The translations under genes and the position numbers were made by a program. The notes under the pieces were generated by a model, which was not told the origin of the DNA, did not search any database, and saw only the letters and a list, made by a program, of their open reading frames with translations. A DNA stretch of 62,958 bases, from positions 1-62,958 of the forward strand of contig VXME01000017.1 in NCBI GenBank assembly GCA_009861545.1. The letters are read 5' to 3'. The DNA is from Acidobacteriota bacterium (lineage in GTDB: Bacteria > Acidobacteriota > Vicinamibacteria > Vicinamibacterales > UBA8438). Shown in pieces: positions 42,446 through 51,583 of the stretch (the stretch's first letter is position 1; the number at the start of each line of letters is the position of its first letter).

Positions 42446-43960
42446 ATGCAACGTGAGCGAGTACGGCCGAGACCCTGTCGGCTGGGGTTCATCTTGATCA
42501 TTACGGCGTTCCTCTCGTCGGGGAGCGCTACTGGCCACGTGGCCGGGGTCGCCGGCCCGGACTACGAACGCCGCAACATCGTCTTCATCCTGACCGACGA
42601 TCAGCGCTTCGACGCGCTCGGGCTGCTGAACGACTACTTCCGGACGCCGAACCTGGATCGCCTTGCGGAAGGCGGCGTTCTCTTCGAGAACGCGTTCGTC
42701 ACGACGTCGCTCTGCTCGCCGTCGCGCGCGTCGATCCTCTCCGGCCAGTACGCGCACGCGCACCAGGTGCTCGACAACAGCACCCCGATGCCAACCGGGA
42801 TACCGACCTTCCCGCAGGGATTGCAGGCCGCCGGCTACGAGACCGCGTTCGTCGGCAAGTGGCACATGGGTGGCGCGCGCGACGATCCGCGGCCCGGCTT
42901 CGACCACTGGGTCTCGTTCCGCGGGCAGGGGCCGTACACGGACCCGGCGCTGAACATCAACGGCGCGCGCACCGAGACTCCCGGCTACACGACGGACCTG
43001 CTCACCGACCACGCGGTCGAGTTCATCCGGCGCGACCACGACCGGCCGTTCCTGCTGTATCTCTCGCACAAGGCCGTCCACGCCCCGTTCACCCCGGCCG
43101 AGCGCCACGCCGGCGCCTACGTCGACACGCGCTATCCGCGCCCGGCGTCGATGGCCGATACCGACGCCAACTACGCCGGCAAGCCGGCCTGGGTGCGCGC
43201 CCAGCGCGATAGCTGGCACGGTGTGGACGGGATGTACGACGGACGGACCGACTTCAATCGCTTCGTGCGCGAGTACGCCGAGGCCTTGATGGCCGTCGAC
43301 GACAGCGTCGGGCGGGTCGTCGAGGCGCTGCGCCGCGAAGGGTTGCTCGATTCCACGCTGCTCGTCTTCACCTCGGACAACGGCTTCCAGTTCGGCGAGC
43401 ACGGCCTGATCGACAAGCGAACGATGTACGAGGCGTCGATCCGCGTGCCGCTCATCGTGCACTGCCCGGATCTGTTCGATGGCGGCGCGCGCAGGCCGGA
43501 GATGATCCTGAACATCGACTTCGGTCCGACGTTCCTGGAGGCAGCCGGCGCTCCAATCCCCGACACGATGCACGGCCGCTCGTTTCATGGGCTCCTCGCC
43601 GGGACGTCGGACGACTGGCGGGACGCGTTCCTCTACGAGTACTTCTGGGAGCGCGCGTTTCCCCAGACTCCCACCGTGCTGGGCGTGCGCGGCGACCGCT
43701 ACAAGCTCATCCGCTTCCACGGCGTGTGGGAGCCCTACGAGCTCTACGACCTCGACGCCGACCCGCACGAGATGCGCAACCTGCTCGGCGACGTGCGGGT
43801 GGAGACGCAGGCGGGCACCGTCGACCGGCAGATCACGCAGCGGGTGGCTCCGGACGTGGCAGAGGTCTTCGCCGGCCTCATGGAGCGGTTGACTGCAATC
43901 CTGCGGGAGACGGGGGCCCTCGACGAGCCGACGTGGCGGGCGGTAGCAGAAGGGTGGTAG
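42446..43960 (+). CDS. exported sulfatase (type I, formylglycine-dependent)
   Basis: A 504-residue sulfatase: signal peptide (residues ~12-32), metal-binding 'NIVFILTDDQR' (D51, D52), and the formylglycine motif C90-S-P-S-R in 'SLCSPSRASILSGQYAHAH'. Further family motifs are 'GYETAFVGKWHMGG' with Lys/His ligands, 'LYLSHKAVHAPFTP' and 'LLVFTSDNGFQFGEHGLIDK' with the Asp-Asn metal pair. It should hydrolyse sulfate esters, probably of polysaccharides, after Cys90 is oxidised by a maturase encoded elsewhere. ATG 42446 is chosen for the signal peptide; the frame is open to 42338. Confidence 0.92.
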   Translation: MQRERVRPRPCRLGFILIITAFLSSGSATGHVAGVAGPDYERRNIVFILTDDQRFDALGLLNDYFRTPNLDRLAEGGVLFENAFVTTSLCSPSRASILSGQYAHAHQVLDNSTPMPTGIPTFPQGLQAAGYETAFVGKWHMGGARDDPRPGFDHWVSFRGQGPYTDPALNINGARTETPGYTTDLLTDHAVEFIRRDHDRPFLLYLSHKAVHAPFTPAERHAGAYVDTRYPRPASMADTDANYAGKPAWVRAQRDSWHGVDGMYDGRTDFNRFVREYAEALMAVDDSVGRVVEALRREGLLDSTLLVFTSDNGFQFGEHGLIDKRTMYEASIRVPLIVHCPDLFDGGARRPEMILNIDFGPTFLEAAGAPIPDTMHGRSFHGLLAGTSDDWRDAFLYEYFWERAFPQTPTVLGVRGDRYKLIRFHGVWEPYELYDLDADPHEMRNLLGDVRVETQAGTVDRQITQRVAPDVAEVFAGLMERLTAILRETGALDEPTWRAVAEGW

Positions 43961-44000
43961 GGGATGGACGGTACGGAATCGCTGTCTTCCTTCTCACGTG

Positions 44001-44444
44001 TCACACGTGTAGCGTGCATGCCGTCCGCGTCAGCAGACTCGCGTTGGCCGCGCGCGAATAGACCTTGCCTCTGGGGCGGTCGACGAGTTTCTTGTTCTTG
44101 AAGTCCGCGATCAGGCCGGGGTCGCCGGTATAGAGAAGCCGGACGCCGGTCCATCTTGCCAGAGCGAGCACGTGTGGATCATCGGACCGCCGGTCTGTAC
44201 TGTCTCTCATGGCGCGCTCATCTTCGGCGAACTGGTCCGCGGGAATGAGTTTGGCCTTGCCGGCCTGCGCGTACGATAGCAGCTTGGCTCTCGTGCGGTA
44301 CCCCACTTCCGTGGCAAAGGCCCCGCCTGTCGAATAGACGATGCGTCCGCCACGGTCCAGCCAGTTCCGTATTGGCGCGGCATCCTCGGTGGCCGGATCA
44401 GCGAGGAATGCCCCGAGACGATTGGCGTCCACAATGATGCACAT
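44001..44444 (-). CDS. PIN-like nuclease, partner of an AAA15-type ATPase
   Basis: A 147-residue protein beginning 'MCIIVDANRLGAFLADPATE' with the first PIN aspartate D6. Other acidic sites are in 'FATEVGY', 'SDDPHVLALARWTGVRLLYT' and 'GDPGLIADF', followed by 'KLVDRPRGKVYSRA'. This is the PIN-like group typically encoded beside ATPase genes, not a classic VapC. It starts 12 bases after the stop of the ATPase gene on the same strand, so the two form a two-gene operon. Likely role: effector nuclease controlled by the ATPase, as in anti-phage or toxin systems; the target is unknown. Confidence 0.75.
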   Translation of the reverse strand: MCIIVDANRLGAFLADPATEDAAPIRNWLDRGGRIVYSTGGAFATEVGYRTRAKLLSYAQAGKAKLIPADQFAEDERAMRDSTDRRSDDPHVLALARWTGVRLLYTGDPGLIADFKNKKLVDRPRGKVYSRAANASLLTRTACTLHV

Positions 44445-44456
44445 CCGCGCGGTCTC

Positions 44457-45842
44457 TCAGTCTGAGAACCCGAGTAGCTGGTCGGTTTCCTTCAAAAAGA
44501 AGTCACGATAGCCTGGCGGCGCGCCCTCCAGGTTGCCGTAGTCGTCCAGGGTCATGTTGTGGATCGTGACTGCGTTGCCGGTAGGCTCGAAGTAGAGAAT
44601 GGACACGTCATCGGACTTGAGCGTCTCTTTTCGGACTGCAATGCGCATGCGATCAACGATGTAGTCGCTATGCGTTTCAATCAGGAATCGGCTCCCGCTT
44701 TTCTTGAACGCGTCGACGAACAGATTCGCCAGTTCAGCCTGACCACGCGGGTGCAGATGGACTTCTGGTTGTTGTAGCAGGAACATCCGCCCGCCCGAAT
44801 CACGGCGCCGCCGACCACCGACACGATCCGATTCCGTCGCCGCCATTACGTCCACGAGGATCGGGAGACTCTGGCTGACTCCGTAGCCGACGTCCGTTAT
44901 GTTCGCGTGCGGACCGGTTCGGACCTTCACCTGTAGCTGAAACGGATCGCTCATTTGCCGGCCGTGGCGCTTGACCTTGATGTCGGAGAACAAACCCGAC
45001 CCGCGGCCAAAGGCAACCAGATCGTCGTGAAGTGACTTCCAGTGACTCTGGTTCGTGCGACTCAGCCGCATCATCAGCATCGGGATGTGCCCACCTTCAG
45101 GCGAGGCCGTTTCGCTGACGGGGTTGTACGTGCGCATGGGCTTCGAACGGAGCGGCGCGATGGGAATCAGCTCCGGAAGTTGTGGACGCAGTACTCCAAT
45201 GCGCTTACGGTCCGCGCGCTGGGTTCTCCTTGTCTTCGGCTTGTGGCGTAAAAACAGATCGCGCAGATAGTCGGCCACAGGCTGCAAACCTTGGGATGGA
45301 GGAGAGAATTTCTGTCTCTCGTCGCCGACCAGGGCCATCAGGTAGTCGAGAAGGAACACCGCCTGACCAAACGGAAAGTCGGTCTCCACTTGGTGATCGG
45401 GAGTACGCAAAACGGTTCCTTCCGGACCGCGTTCCAGTTCCAGGAACGAATCAGACTCGAACTCGAAACGGAACGACGCGATGGCCGGTTGTGAGTCCTC
45501 ATCTCGAAACGTGATCAACACGCGGTACGATGGGATTTCACCGGTAGGCTTGGGCACGACCGAGAGTCCAAGCTGGAATTGGTCGATCCGGCCCCCGGGG
45601 CCGCGTCTCGATCGGACAATGTCGCGAAACGAGCCCATGACGAACGGTTCCTCGTTGAAGTCCAGCAGGCTGTCCAGGTCGAATCCGGTAAATGCCTGAT
45701 GCAAGGCTCTGTAACATCCCAGAAAGGTGGTCTTGCCGGTACTGTTTTCGCCCACCAGCAGGGTAATGGGCCGCAGGTTGCCGCGTTGTGCATCCTGAAA
45801 GCAGCGCACGTCACACAGAATGAGTTCGCGCGGATCATCCAT
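44457..45842 (-). CDS. AAA15/ABC-type ATPase of a two-gene conflict module
   Basis: A 461-residue ATPase of the OLD/RecF-like AAA15 type: Walker A at residues 31-39 ('LLVGENSTGKTTFLG'), a long middle region with coiled-coil-like helices, an ABC-signature-like 'VGYGVSQSLPILVDV', Walker B/D-loop region 'MFLLQQPEVHLHPRGQAELA' and a switch His in 'FLIETHSDYIVDRMR'. The expected Walker B acidic pair is 'QPE', so Glu is kept but the preceding Asp is Gln, as in many AAA15 proteins (usually 'EQPE'). ATG 45842 gives the family's usual short lead before the first strand. The PIN-like gene follows after 12 bases. The layout recalls PARIS, Septu and Gabija-type pairs without matching any. Confidence 0.8.
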   Translation of the reverse strand: MDDPRELILCDVRCFQDAQRGNLRPITLLVGENSTGKTTFLGCYRALHQAFTGFDLDSLLDFNEEPFVMGSFRDIVRSRRGPGGRIDQFQLGLSVVPKPTGEIPSYRVLITFRDEDSQPAIASFRFEFESDSFLELERGPEGTVLRTPDHQVETDFPFGQAVFLLDYLMALVGDERQKFSPPSQGLQPVADYLRDLFLRHKPKTRRTQRADRKRIGVLRPQLPELIPIAPLRSKPMRTYNPVSETASPEGGHIPMLMMRLSRTNQSHWKSLHDDLVAFGRGSGLFSDIKVKRHGRQMSDPFQLQVKVRTGPHANITDVGYGVSQSLPILVDVMAATESDRVGGRRRRDSGGRMFLLQQPEVHLHPRGQAELANLFVDAFKKSGSRFLIETHSDYIVDRMRIAVRKETLKSDDVSILYFEPTGNAVTIHNMTLDDYGNLEGAPPGYRDFFLKETDQLLGFSD

Positions 45843-46066
45843 GGTCGACTTCTTGTTGTCAGGAAGCTGAGCTGGAGATCCGAACACGTGCCGTCGTCGA
45901 GGCTACTGTCGAAGAAGTCCTCATCGCACGAGTGTAGCACCCGCGCACGACGGCGCGACGGTTCGACGGTACCCGGAAATACCCTGTGGAGGCACCTGCA
46001 GGCTGCCCTGGCCGGATCCCTGAGTGGTTGCCGTGCTCGGGCGGATGGGGTTTTCCCGGCCGCATC

Positions 46067-46504
46067 TCAGAACGAGCGCGAGCCGCCGAACAGGCCCGTG
46101 AGCCAGCTCCAGAAGCCTCCCTGCCGCCGGGTGGCTACCAAACCGGTTTCCGACGATACGTCGACGACCTCGCCGGAGACGGTGCGCACGTCCTCGTCCG
46201 TGGAGTCCGACTCGCCGGGCGGAGGCCCTTCCGGGGCCGAAACGCGGACGAGCGGGGGGCCGCCCAGGCGGACGGTGACCATCACCTCCCCGGGGGCCGG
46301 GACGCTCGCCGCCGGCAGGCCGTGCGCGGCGCTGGCGTCGAGGGTGCCCAGCGCCGCGACCAGCGCGCTCTCGGCGACCTCGAAGATTCCCGGGACGCCG
46401 CGTCCGGCCGCGAGGGCCTGCGGGACGTCGCGGAACGAAACGGTCCAGTTCGGCGTGCCGCGCTCGATACGACAGGGATAGCTCGCGATGCGTGCGGACT
46501 GCAT
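46067..46504 (-). CDS. HicB-like protein with an atypical C-terminal tail
   Basis: A 145-residue protein whose first ~75 residues match the HicB partial-RNase-H fold ('YPCRIERGTPNWTVSFRDVP', 'FEVAESALVAALGTLDA', then 'VPAPGEVMVTVRL'). A normal HicB then has a DNA-binding HTH or RHH domain; here there is a Pro/Glu/Asp-rich linker and a hydrophobic end 'GGFWSWLTGLFGGS'. No hicA gene is adjacent. It may be an orphan antitoxin or a different use of the fold. ATG 46504 is preferred to 46513 and to the longer open frame. Confidence 0.6.
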   Translation of the reverse strand: MQSARIASYPCRIERGTPNWTVSFRDVPQALAAGRGVPGIFEVAESALVAALGTLDASAAHGLPAASVPAPGEVMVTVRLGGPPLVRVSAPEGPPPGESDSTDEDVRTVSGEVVDVSSETGLVATRRQGGFWSWLTGLFGGSRSF

Positions 46505-46628
46505 AGGCTTCATGAGTGGAACAGGGTTCGGATGATGCGCCGCGGGCCACGATGACTGCCGCCCGGCGCGCGGACGGCAGTCATGGTAGCCCGATTGTTT
46601 CGACAACGCGAACGCGCGCCTGCGGCGG

Positions 46629-47921
46629 CTACCGCAGTTTCCGGAAGAACGCGCGGATGTCCTCGGTCAGCAGCTCCGGCTCCTCGAGCGCCGCGAAGTG
46701 TCCGCCGCGCGGCATCTCGGTCCAGTGCGTCACGTTGTAGGCCGCTTCCGCCCACGCCCGCGGCGGGATGAACAGCTCCTTCGGGAAGATGGCGGCCCCG
46801 ACCGGGGTCTCGATGTAGCCCGGCTGGTTGGTCGCGCGGCGCGACTCGTAGTAGATGCGGGTCGACGACGTGATGGTCTGGGTCGCCCAGTAGATGGTGA
46901 TGTTCGTCAGCAGCTCGTCCCTGGTGAACTGGCTCTCGACGTCGCCGCCGCAGTCGCACCAGGTCCGGAACTTCTCGACGATCCAGGCCGCCAGCCCCGC
47001 CGGCGAGTCGTTGAGGCCGTAGCCGAGGGTCTGCGGCTTCGTGCCCTGGATGTTGCTGTACCCGCGCTCGTCCGCGAAGAACGCCTGCCGCTCCCGGGTG
47101 CGCGCCAGCTCCTCGGGCGGCACGCCGGCCGTCGGGTCGTCCACGCCCGCGGGCGGACCGGCCGTCACCATGTTCAGGTGCACGCCGACCACGCGGTCCG
47201 GATGCTGCGCGGCCTGCCAGCGGCTGATGATGCTGCCCCAGTCGCCGCCCTGCGTGCCGTAGCGGTCGTAGCCGAGCCGCTCCATCAGCCTGCCGATGAT
47301 CGCGGCCATCTTCTCGGGGCCGTAGCCGCGGCCGGTGGGCTTGTCGGAGAAGCCGTAGCCGGGGATCGACGGGGCCACCACATGGAACGCGTCCGCAGCG
47401 TCGCCCCCGTAGTTGGTCGGGTCCGTCAGCAGCGGGATGATCTTGTAGAACTCCATGATCGAGCCGGGCCAGCCGTGGGTGATCACCAGGGGCAGGGCGT
47501 CCTCGTGGGGCGAGCGCTGGTGGATGAAATGGACATCCAGCCCGTCGATGTCCGTCTTGAAGTGGTCGAAGCCGTTCAGCAGCCACTCCTGGTCGCGCCA
47601 ACTGAACTCGTCCCGCCAGTAGTCGATCAGCTCCTCCAGGTACTCGCGGTTCGTGCCGTAGTCCCACTCGGTGCCGACCAGGTCGTCGGGCAGCCGCGTC
47701 CGGGACAGGCGGTCCTTCAGGTCGGCCAGCACCGCGTCGGGCACGTCTATCGTGAACGGGCGGATCGCCTCGGGGTCCTCGGCCGCGCTCTCCTCCTGGC
47801 CCGGCGCCGGGGCGGCGGATGCGGTTCCGGTCGTCGCGAGCACGCCGGCGGCGAGAGCGAAGGCGGCCACCAGCATCAGCGGCGGGGCGCTACGAATCGT
47901 GGCGAATCGGAGCATGATCAT
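46629..47921 (-). CDS. exported EHN-type epoxide hydrolase
   Basis: A 430-residue hydrolase with a signal peptide (residues ~10-36). The EHN lid domain begins at 'IRPFTIDVPDAVLADLKDRL'. The core shows the oxyanion motif 'ITHGWPGSIMEF', the Asp nucleophile in 'TQGGDWGSIIS' and the catalytic His in 'PRGGHFAALEEPELL'; the tyrosines expected to polarise the epoxide are in the cap. Paralogue of 6345-7712 but with the standard GGDWG elbow. ATG 47921 follows AAGGTG at a good distance. Divergent from the cupin gene with only 62 bases between starts. Confidence 0.92.
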   Translation of the reverse strand: MIMLRFATIRSAPPLMLVAAFALAAGVLATTGTASAAPAPGQEESAAEDPEAIRPFTIDVPDAVLADLKDRLSRTRLPDDLVGTEWDYGTNREYLEELIDYWRDEFSWRDQEWLLNGFDHFKTDIDGLDVHFIHQRSPHEDALPLVITHGWPGSIMEFYKIIPLLTDPTNYGGDAADAFHVVAPSIPGYGFSDKPTGRGYGPEKMAAIIGRLMERLGYDRYGTQGGDWGSIISRWQAAQHPDRVVGVHLNMVTAGPPAGVDDPTAGVPPEELARTRERQAFFADERGYSNIQGTKPQTLGYGLNDSPAGLAAWIVEKFRTWCDCGGDVESQFTRDELLTNITIYWATQTITSSTRIYYESRRATNQPGYIETPVGAAIFPKELFIPPRAWAEAAYNVTHWTEMPRGGHFAALEEPELLTEDIRAFFRKLR

Positions 47922-47949
47922 CAACACACCTTTCGTTCAGGGTGGCCCC

Positions 47950-47955
47950 TATAAT
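47950..47955 (+). promoter_or_regulatory. -10 box of the cupin gene
   Basis: A perfect TATAAT lies 29 bases before ATG 47984 in the short divergent region; no good -35 was found at 16-18 bases upstream. Confidence 0.4.
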
Positions 47956-47983
47956 GCCACGACTGACCAGGAGGGACCGACCG

Positions 47984-48457
47984 ATGCTGAAGACATGGCT
48001 GAACCGCGCGCTCGTCCTCGGCTGGATTCCGACGCTGTTCGTCGCCGGCGGCGTCCGCTGGCTCGACGAGCCGGCCGCGTCGGCCCAGGAGCGGACGCCG
48101 ATCAAGGTGTCCCGCATCTACACCGGCGCGGACGGCCAGACGCATGTCGAGGAGCTCGACGTGCCGCTCACCTCGCAGCGCGGCGCCACCGAGCTGTCCG
48201 ACCCGGTTCCGGTGACCAGCGTCCAGTTCCGGCGCACCTCGCCCGAGTACTTCATCGACTGGCACACGGCGCCTCGCCGCCAGTACGTGATCACGCTGGC
48301 GGGGGAGAGCGAGGTCGAGTTCGGCGACGGCACCAAGGTCCGGCTGTACCCCGGCCACATCCTGCTCGCCGAGGACACCACCGGCCAGGGGCACATCTCG
48401 CGGGCCATCGGCGACGAGGATCGGATCTCGATCTTCCTGCCGCTCGCCGAGCAGTAG
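47984..48457 (+). CDS. exported cupin-domain protein
   Basis: A 157-residue protein with an N-terminal membrane/signal segment (residues ~8-25) and one cupin barrel: 'FIDWHTAPRRQYVITLAG' (motif 1, one His), 'GDGTKVRLYPGHILLAEDTT' and 'GQGHISRAIGDED' (motif 2, one His). The metal-ligand set is incomplete compared with classic cupin enzymes, so a binding role is as likely as catalysis. CCAGGAGGG before ATG 47984 is a strong ribosome binding site and decides the start. Confidence 0.75.
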   Translation: MLKTWLNRALVLGWIPTLFVAGGVRWLDEPAASAQERTPIKVSRIYTGADGQTHVEELDVPLTSQRGATELSDPVPVTSVQFRRTSPEYFIDWHTAPRRQYVITLAGESEVEFGDGTKVRLYPGHILLAEDTTGQGHISRAIGDEDRISIFLPLAEQ

Positions 48458-48584
48458 ACGTATCGGTTTCTGCGGGACTGCCAGCGGCAGCGGTGGGATA
48501 GCATGTCCCAGGCGCGCTGCGCATGAGGCTGTCGTGGGAGGAGCTACGGCGGATCACACGTGAACCATGACGAGGAGCCGAACG

Positions 48585-50384
48585 ATGCAGATGCAGTTCC
48601 GCGGATCACGACACGCAATCGGAATCGCGCTCCTCGTGACGGCGCTCCTGTCGGCGCCCACCATGGTCAGTGCCCAGTCATCCGCCGAGTTCGTCCCGGT
48701 CACCGACGAGATGCTGCAGAACCCGGCGGACGGCGACTGGCTGTCGTGGCGCCGGACGCCGGACGGCTGGGGCTACAGTCCGCTGGACGAGATCGACCGG
48801 GACAACGTGCACCGGATCCGCATGGTCTGGACGCGGGGGCTCGCCGAGGGGCGCCAGGAAGGCACGCCGCTGGCCTACAACGGCGTGCTCTACATGCCGC
48901 AGTCGAACGACGTGATCGAGGCGATCGACGGGGCGACCGGCGACCTGATCTGGCAGCACCGGCGCGACCTGCCCGAAGACGTCTACGAGTACGTCGGCGG
49001 CAACGCGCGCAGCAACCGGAACATCTCCATCTACGACCGGTTCATCGTCAACACGAGCGACGACGACTACTTCTTCGGGCTCGACGCCACGACCGGCGAG
49101 ATCGCCTGGGAGACGCAGATCTTCGACTACAAGGTGATTCCGGCCGGACACAGCTCGGGGCCGATCATCGCCGACGGCAGGGCCGTCTCCGGGCGAAGCT
49201 GCCGGCCGCGGGGCGGGCCGGAGTCGTGCGTGATCGTGGCCCACGACGCACGCACCGGCGAGGAGCTGTGGCGGCGGCGGACGGTGCCGGCCCCGGGCGA
49301 GCCGGGCGACGAGACGTGGGGCGGCGTGCCCTTCGAGGAGCGGATCCACGTCGGCACCTGGGTGGCCGGCAGCTACGACCCGGAGCTGCGGTTGTTCTAC
49401 CAGGGCACGTCGGTCACCTCGCCGGCCCCCAAGTTCATGCTCGGCGGCGTCGACAACACGCACCTGTACCACAACTCGACGCTGGCGCTCGACATCGACA
49501 CCGGCGAGATCCGTTGGTACTACCAGCACCTGAACGACCATTGGGACCTCGACCATCCCTTCGAGCGCATCCTCGTCGACACCGCGGTCGCGCCCGACCC
49601 GTCCGAGGTGAGCTGGATCAACCCGCGCCTGCGGCCGGGAGAGGTCCGGAAGGTGCTGACCGGCATCCCCGGCAAGACCGGCGTCGTCTACACGCTCGAC
49701 CGCGAGACGGGCGAGTTCCTGTGGGCCACCCCCACCGTCACCCAGAACGTCATCAGCAGCATCGACGGCGCGACCGGGGAGGTGACGGAGAACGCCGAGG
49801 TGGTCTTCAACACGGTGGGTCAGGAGGTCTTCGCCTGCCCGACCTGGAACGGCGGCAAGGACTGGGAGGCCGGCGCCTACAGCCCGCTGACCAACACGAT
49901 GTACATGCCGTTGCGCAACACCTGCGCGCGCATGCTCGCGACGCGGGTGTTCAACGACGATACCCCGACCCTGCCGACCGAGAACCGCTCGACCACCTAT
50001 GCCATCGCCTACCGGCACCAGTTGGCGCCGGGCAACGAGAACGCGGGCACCGTGCGGGCGATCTCGGCGGAGACCGGCAGGACGGTCTGGCTCCACGAGC
50101 AGCGCGCGGGCACGCTGTCGCTCGTGACCACCGGGGGCGGCCTGGTCTTCGGCGGGGATGTCAACGGGCGGGTCCGGGCCTTCGACCAGGAGACCGGCGA
50201 GGTGCTGTGGGAGATCAACCTCGGCTCGCCCGTCAGCGGCTTTCCGATCAGCTACGCGGTCGACGGCAAGCAGTACATCGCGTTCGGCACGGGCAACGCG
50301 GGGACGTCGTCGCACTTCAACCGGTTGACCCCGGAGCTGCGTCCGAGCTCGGGCAACAACCTTTTCGTGTTTACGCTGCCTTGA
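48585..50384 (+). CDS. exported PQQ-dependent dehydrogenase-like protein (no haem domain)
   Basis: A 599-residue quinoprotein propeller: signal peptide (to about residue 31), then eight tryptophan-docking blades from 'DWLSWRRTPDGWGYSPLDEI' to 'GEVLWEINLGSPVSGFPISY'. The pattern 'DGATGDLIWQHRRDLPED' and 'LTGIPGKTGVVYTLDRETGE' is that of type I alcohol/methanol dehydrogenases, and the Gly-Trp-rich 'NGGKDWEAGAYSP' region fits the PQQ face. There is no C-terminal cytochrome domain, so electrons would go to a separate carrier, possibly one of the cytochromes in this region. GAGGAG upstream supports ATG 48585 over 48567. Catalytic Asp and Ca2+ ligands were not verified. Confidence 0.85.
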   Translation: MQMQFRGSRHAIGIALLVTALLSAPTMVSAQSSAEFVPVTDEMLQNPADGDWLSWRRTPDGWGYSPLDEIDRDNVHRIRMVWTRGLAEGRQEGTPLAYNGVLYMPQSNDVIEAIDGATGDLIWQHRRDLPEDVYEYVGGNARSNRNISIYDRFIVNTSDDDYFFGLDATTGEIAWETQIFDYKVIPAGHSSGPIIADGRAVSGRSCRPRGGPESCVIVAHDARTGEELWRRRTVPAPGEPGDETWGGVPFEERIHVGTWVAGSYDPELRLFYQGTSVTSPAPKFMLGGVDNTHLYHNSTLALDIDTGEIRWYYQHLNDHWDLDHPFERILVDTAVAPDPSEVSWINPRLRPGEVRKVLTGIPGKTGVVYTLDRETGEFLWATPTVTQNVISSIDGATGEVTENAEVVFNTVGQEVFACPTWNGGKDWEAGAYSPLTNTMYMPLRNTCARMLATRVFNDDTPTLPTENRSTTYAIAYRHQLAPGNENAGTVRAISAETGRTVWLHEQRAGTLSLVTTGGGLVFGGDVNGRVRAFDQETGEVLWEINLGSPVSGFPISYAVDGKQYIAFGTGNAGTSSHFNRLTPELRPSSGNNLFVFTLP

Positions 50385-50473
50385 CCAAGCGCCGAGGACG
50401 CCGTCCCGACAAGGCGCCCTCGGCCGCCTTCGTCCGTTCCGCCCCGCCCGGACGATACTGAACGGAAGTCGTC

Positions 50474-51583
50474 ATGATCCAGGACGCGGCAGACGATCTG
50501 CGGCGCATCCGGGACTACCCGCGGGCGCCGGTCAAACGCGCAGCCTACAGCGACCGCGCGGCGTGGCTCATGGCAATCATGGCGGAACTCGCCTACACAA
50601 GATTCGACCAGGAGGACGACAGCTCGATTCTGTCCCTCGCGCGAGAACTCGCCGAGCTCACGGACACGGAACAGATCGTCGAGCGACTGCGAGGGCTCGC
50701 GGCGCTGCTGGGTCCGGCTCGCGAAGGTGGAGCGACCAAGAACAACGCACTGCTCCGGCGTGCTCTCGCCGCGGGAGAATTCCGCCTCAAGGGGGTCCTG
50801 TTCGACGCCGCCACCGACACGCAGGGCTATGTCGCGGTGAGACGGCCCGACGACGGGCCCGGCATGGCCGTGCTGGCGTTCCGCGGGACGCAGCGGGTCA
50901 AGGACTGGATGATGAACCTGGACGCGGCCACGACGCAGGTGTGCAGCTCGGGCGGCAGGGTGCTGGGCAACGTGCACCGGGGGTTCAACGACGCGTTTCT
51001 CTCCGTTCGCGCGCAGATCGGCCCGCTGCTCGAGGGCGATGAAGACCTGCCGCTCTTCATCACCGGCCACTCGCTGGGCGGCGCTCTGGCCACGCTTGCG
51101 ACCTGGTACCTCAACGGCGACAGCCTCGCGGCGTGCTACACGTTCGGCGCGCCGCGGGTTGGAGACACGGGTCTCATGGACCGGTTCCGGACGCCCGTCT
51201 ACCGCCTGGTCAACGGCGTCGATCCCGTTCCGTTCGTGCCCCCGTCCCATAGAACCGTCTCTCTTGCGAAGCACGCGCTGCGGATCGTCGGTACGGTCAT
51301 CAGCCCCGCGGAGAAACTGGCGGACGGCCTTGTCAAGTTCCAGGGATACCGTCACTACGGGTACCAGCGCTATCTCAACGTCTGCCCCGCGGGCCCGACC
51401 GGTGACTTCCCGAACCTTCGCGTGGAGTTCGCGGTATCGCCGCTCGTGCGGATCGGACGCGTGATCGGACGGGTACTGCGCCGGGAGTTCAACCGCGGCC
51501 TGCGTTGCGACAAGTACCACGACATGGGACTCTACCGCGCGAAGCTGCGCGCCTTCGCGCAGAAGCGGCAACAGGATCTCTAG
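50474..51583 (+). CDS. class 3 lipase (alpha/beta hydrolase)
   Basis: A 369-residue cytoplasmic-looking lipase without signal peptide. Lipase_3 motifs: 'MAVLAFRGTQRVKDWMMNLD' (oxyanion region), nucleophile elbow 'FITGHSLGGALATLATWYL', catalytic Asp in 'RLVNGVDPVPFVPP' and likely His in 'CDKYHDMGLYRAKL'. The N-terminal ~120 residues are helical and not conserved. The stop codon TAG (51581-51583) falls exactly at the TA end of a MITE-like element, so the C-terminus may be set by that insertion. Confidence 0.85.
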   Translation: MIQDAADDLRRIRDYPRAPVKRAAYSDRAAWLMAIMAELAYTRFDQEDDSSILSLARELAELTDTEQIVERLRGLAALLGPAREGGATKNNALLRRALAAGEFRLKGVLFDAATDTQGYVAVRRPDDGPGMAVLAFRGTQRVKDWMMNLDAATTQVCSSGGRVLGNVHRGFNDAFLSVRAQIGPLLEGDEDLPLFITGHSLGGALATLATWYLNGDSLAACYTFGAPRVGDTGLMDRFRTPVYRLVNGVDPVPFVPPSHRTVSLAKHALRIVGTVISPAEKLADGLVKFQGYRHYGYQRYLNVCPAGPTGDFPNLRVEFAVSPLVRIGRVIGRVLRREFNRGLRCDKYHDMGLYRAKLRAFAQKRQQDL

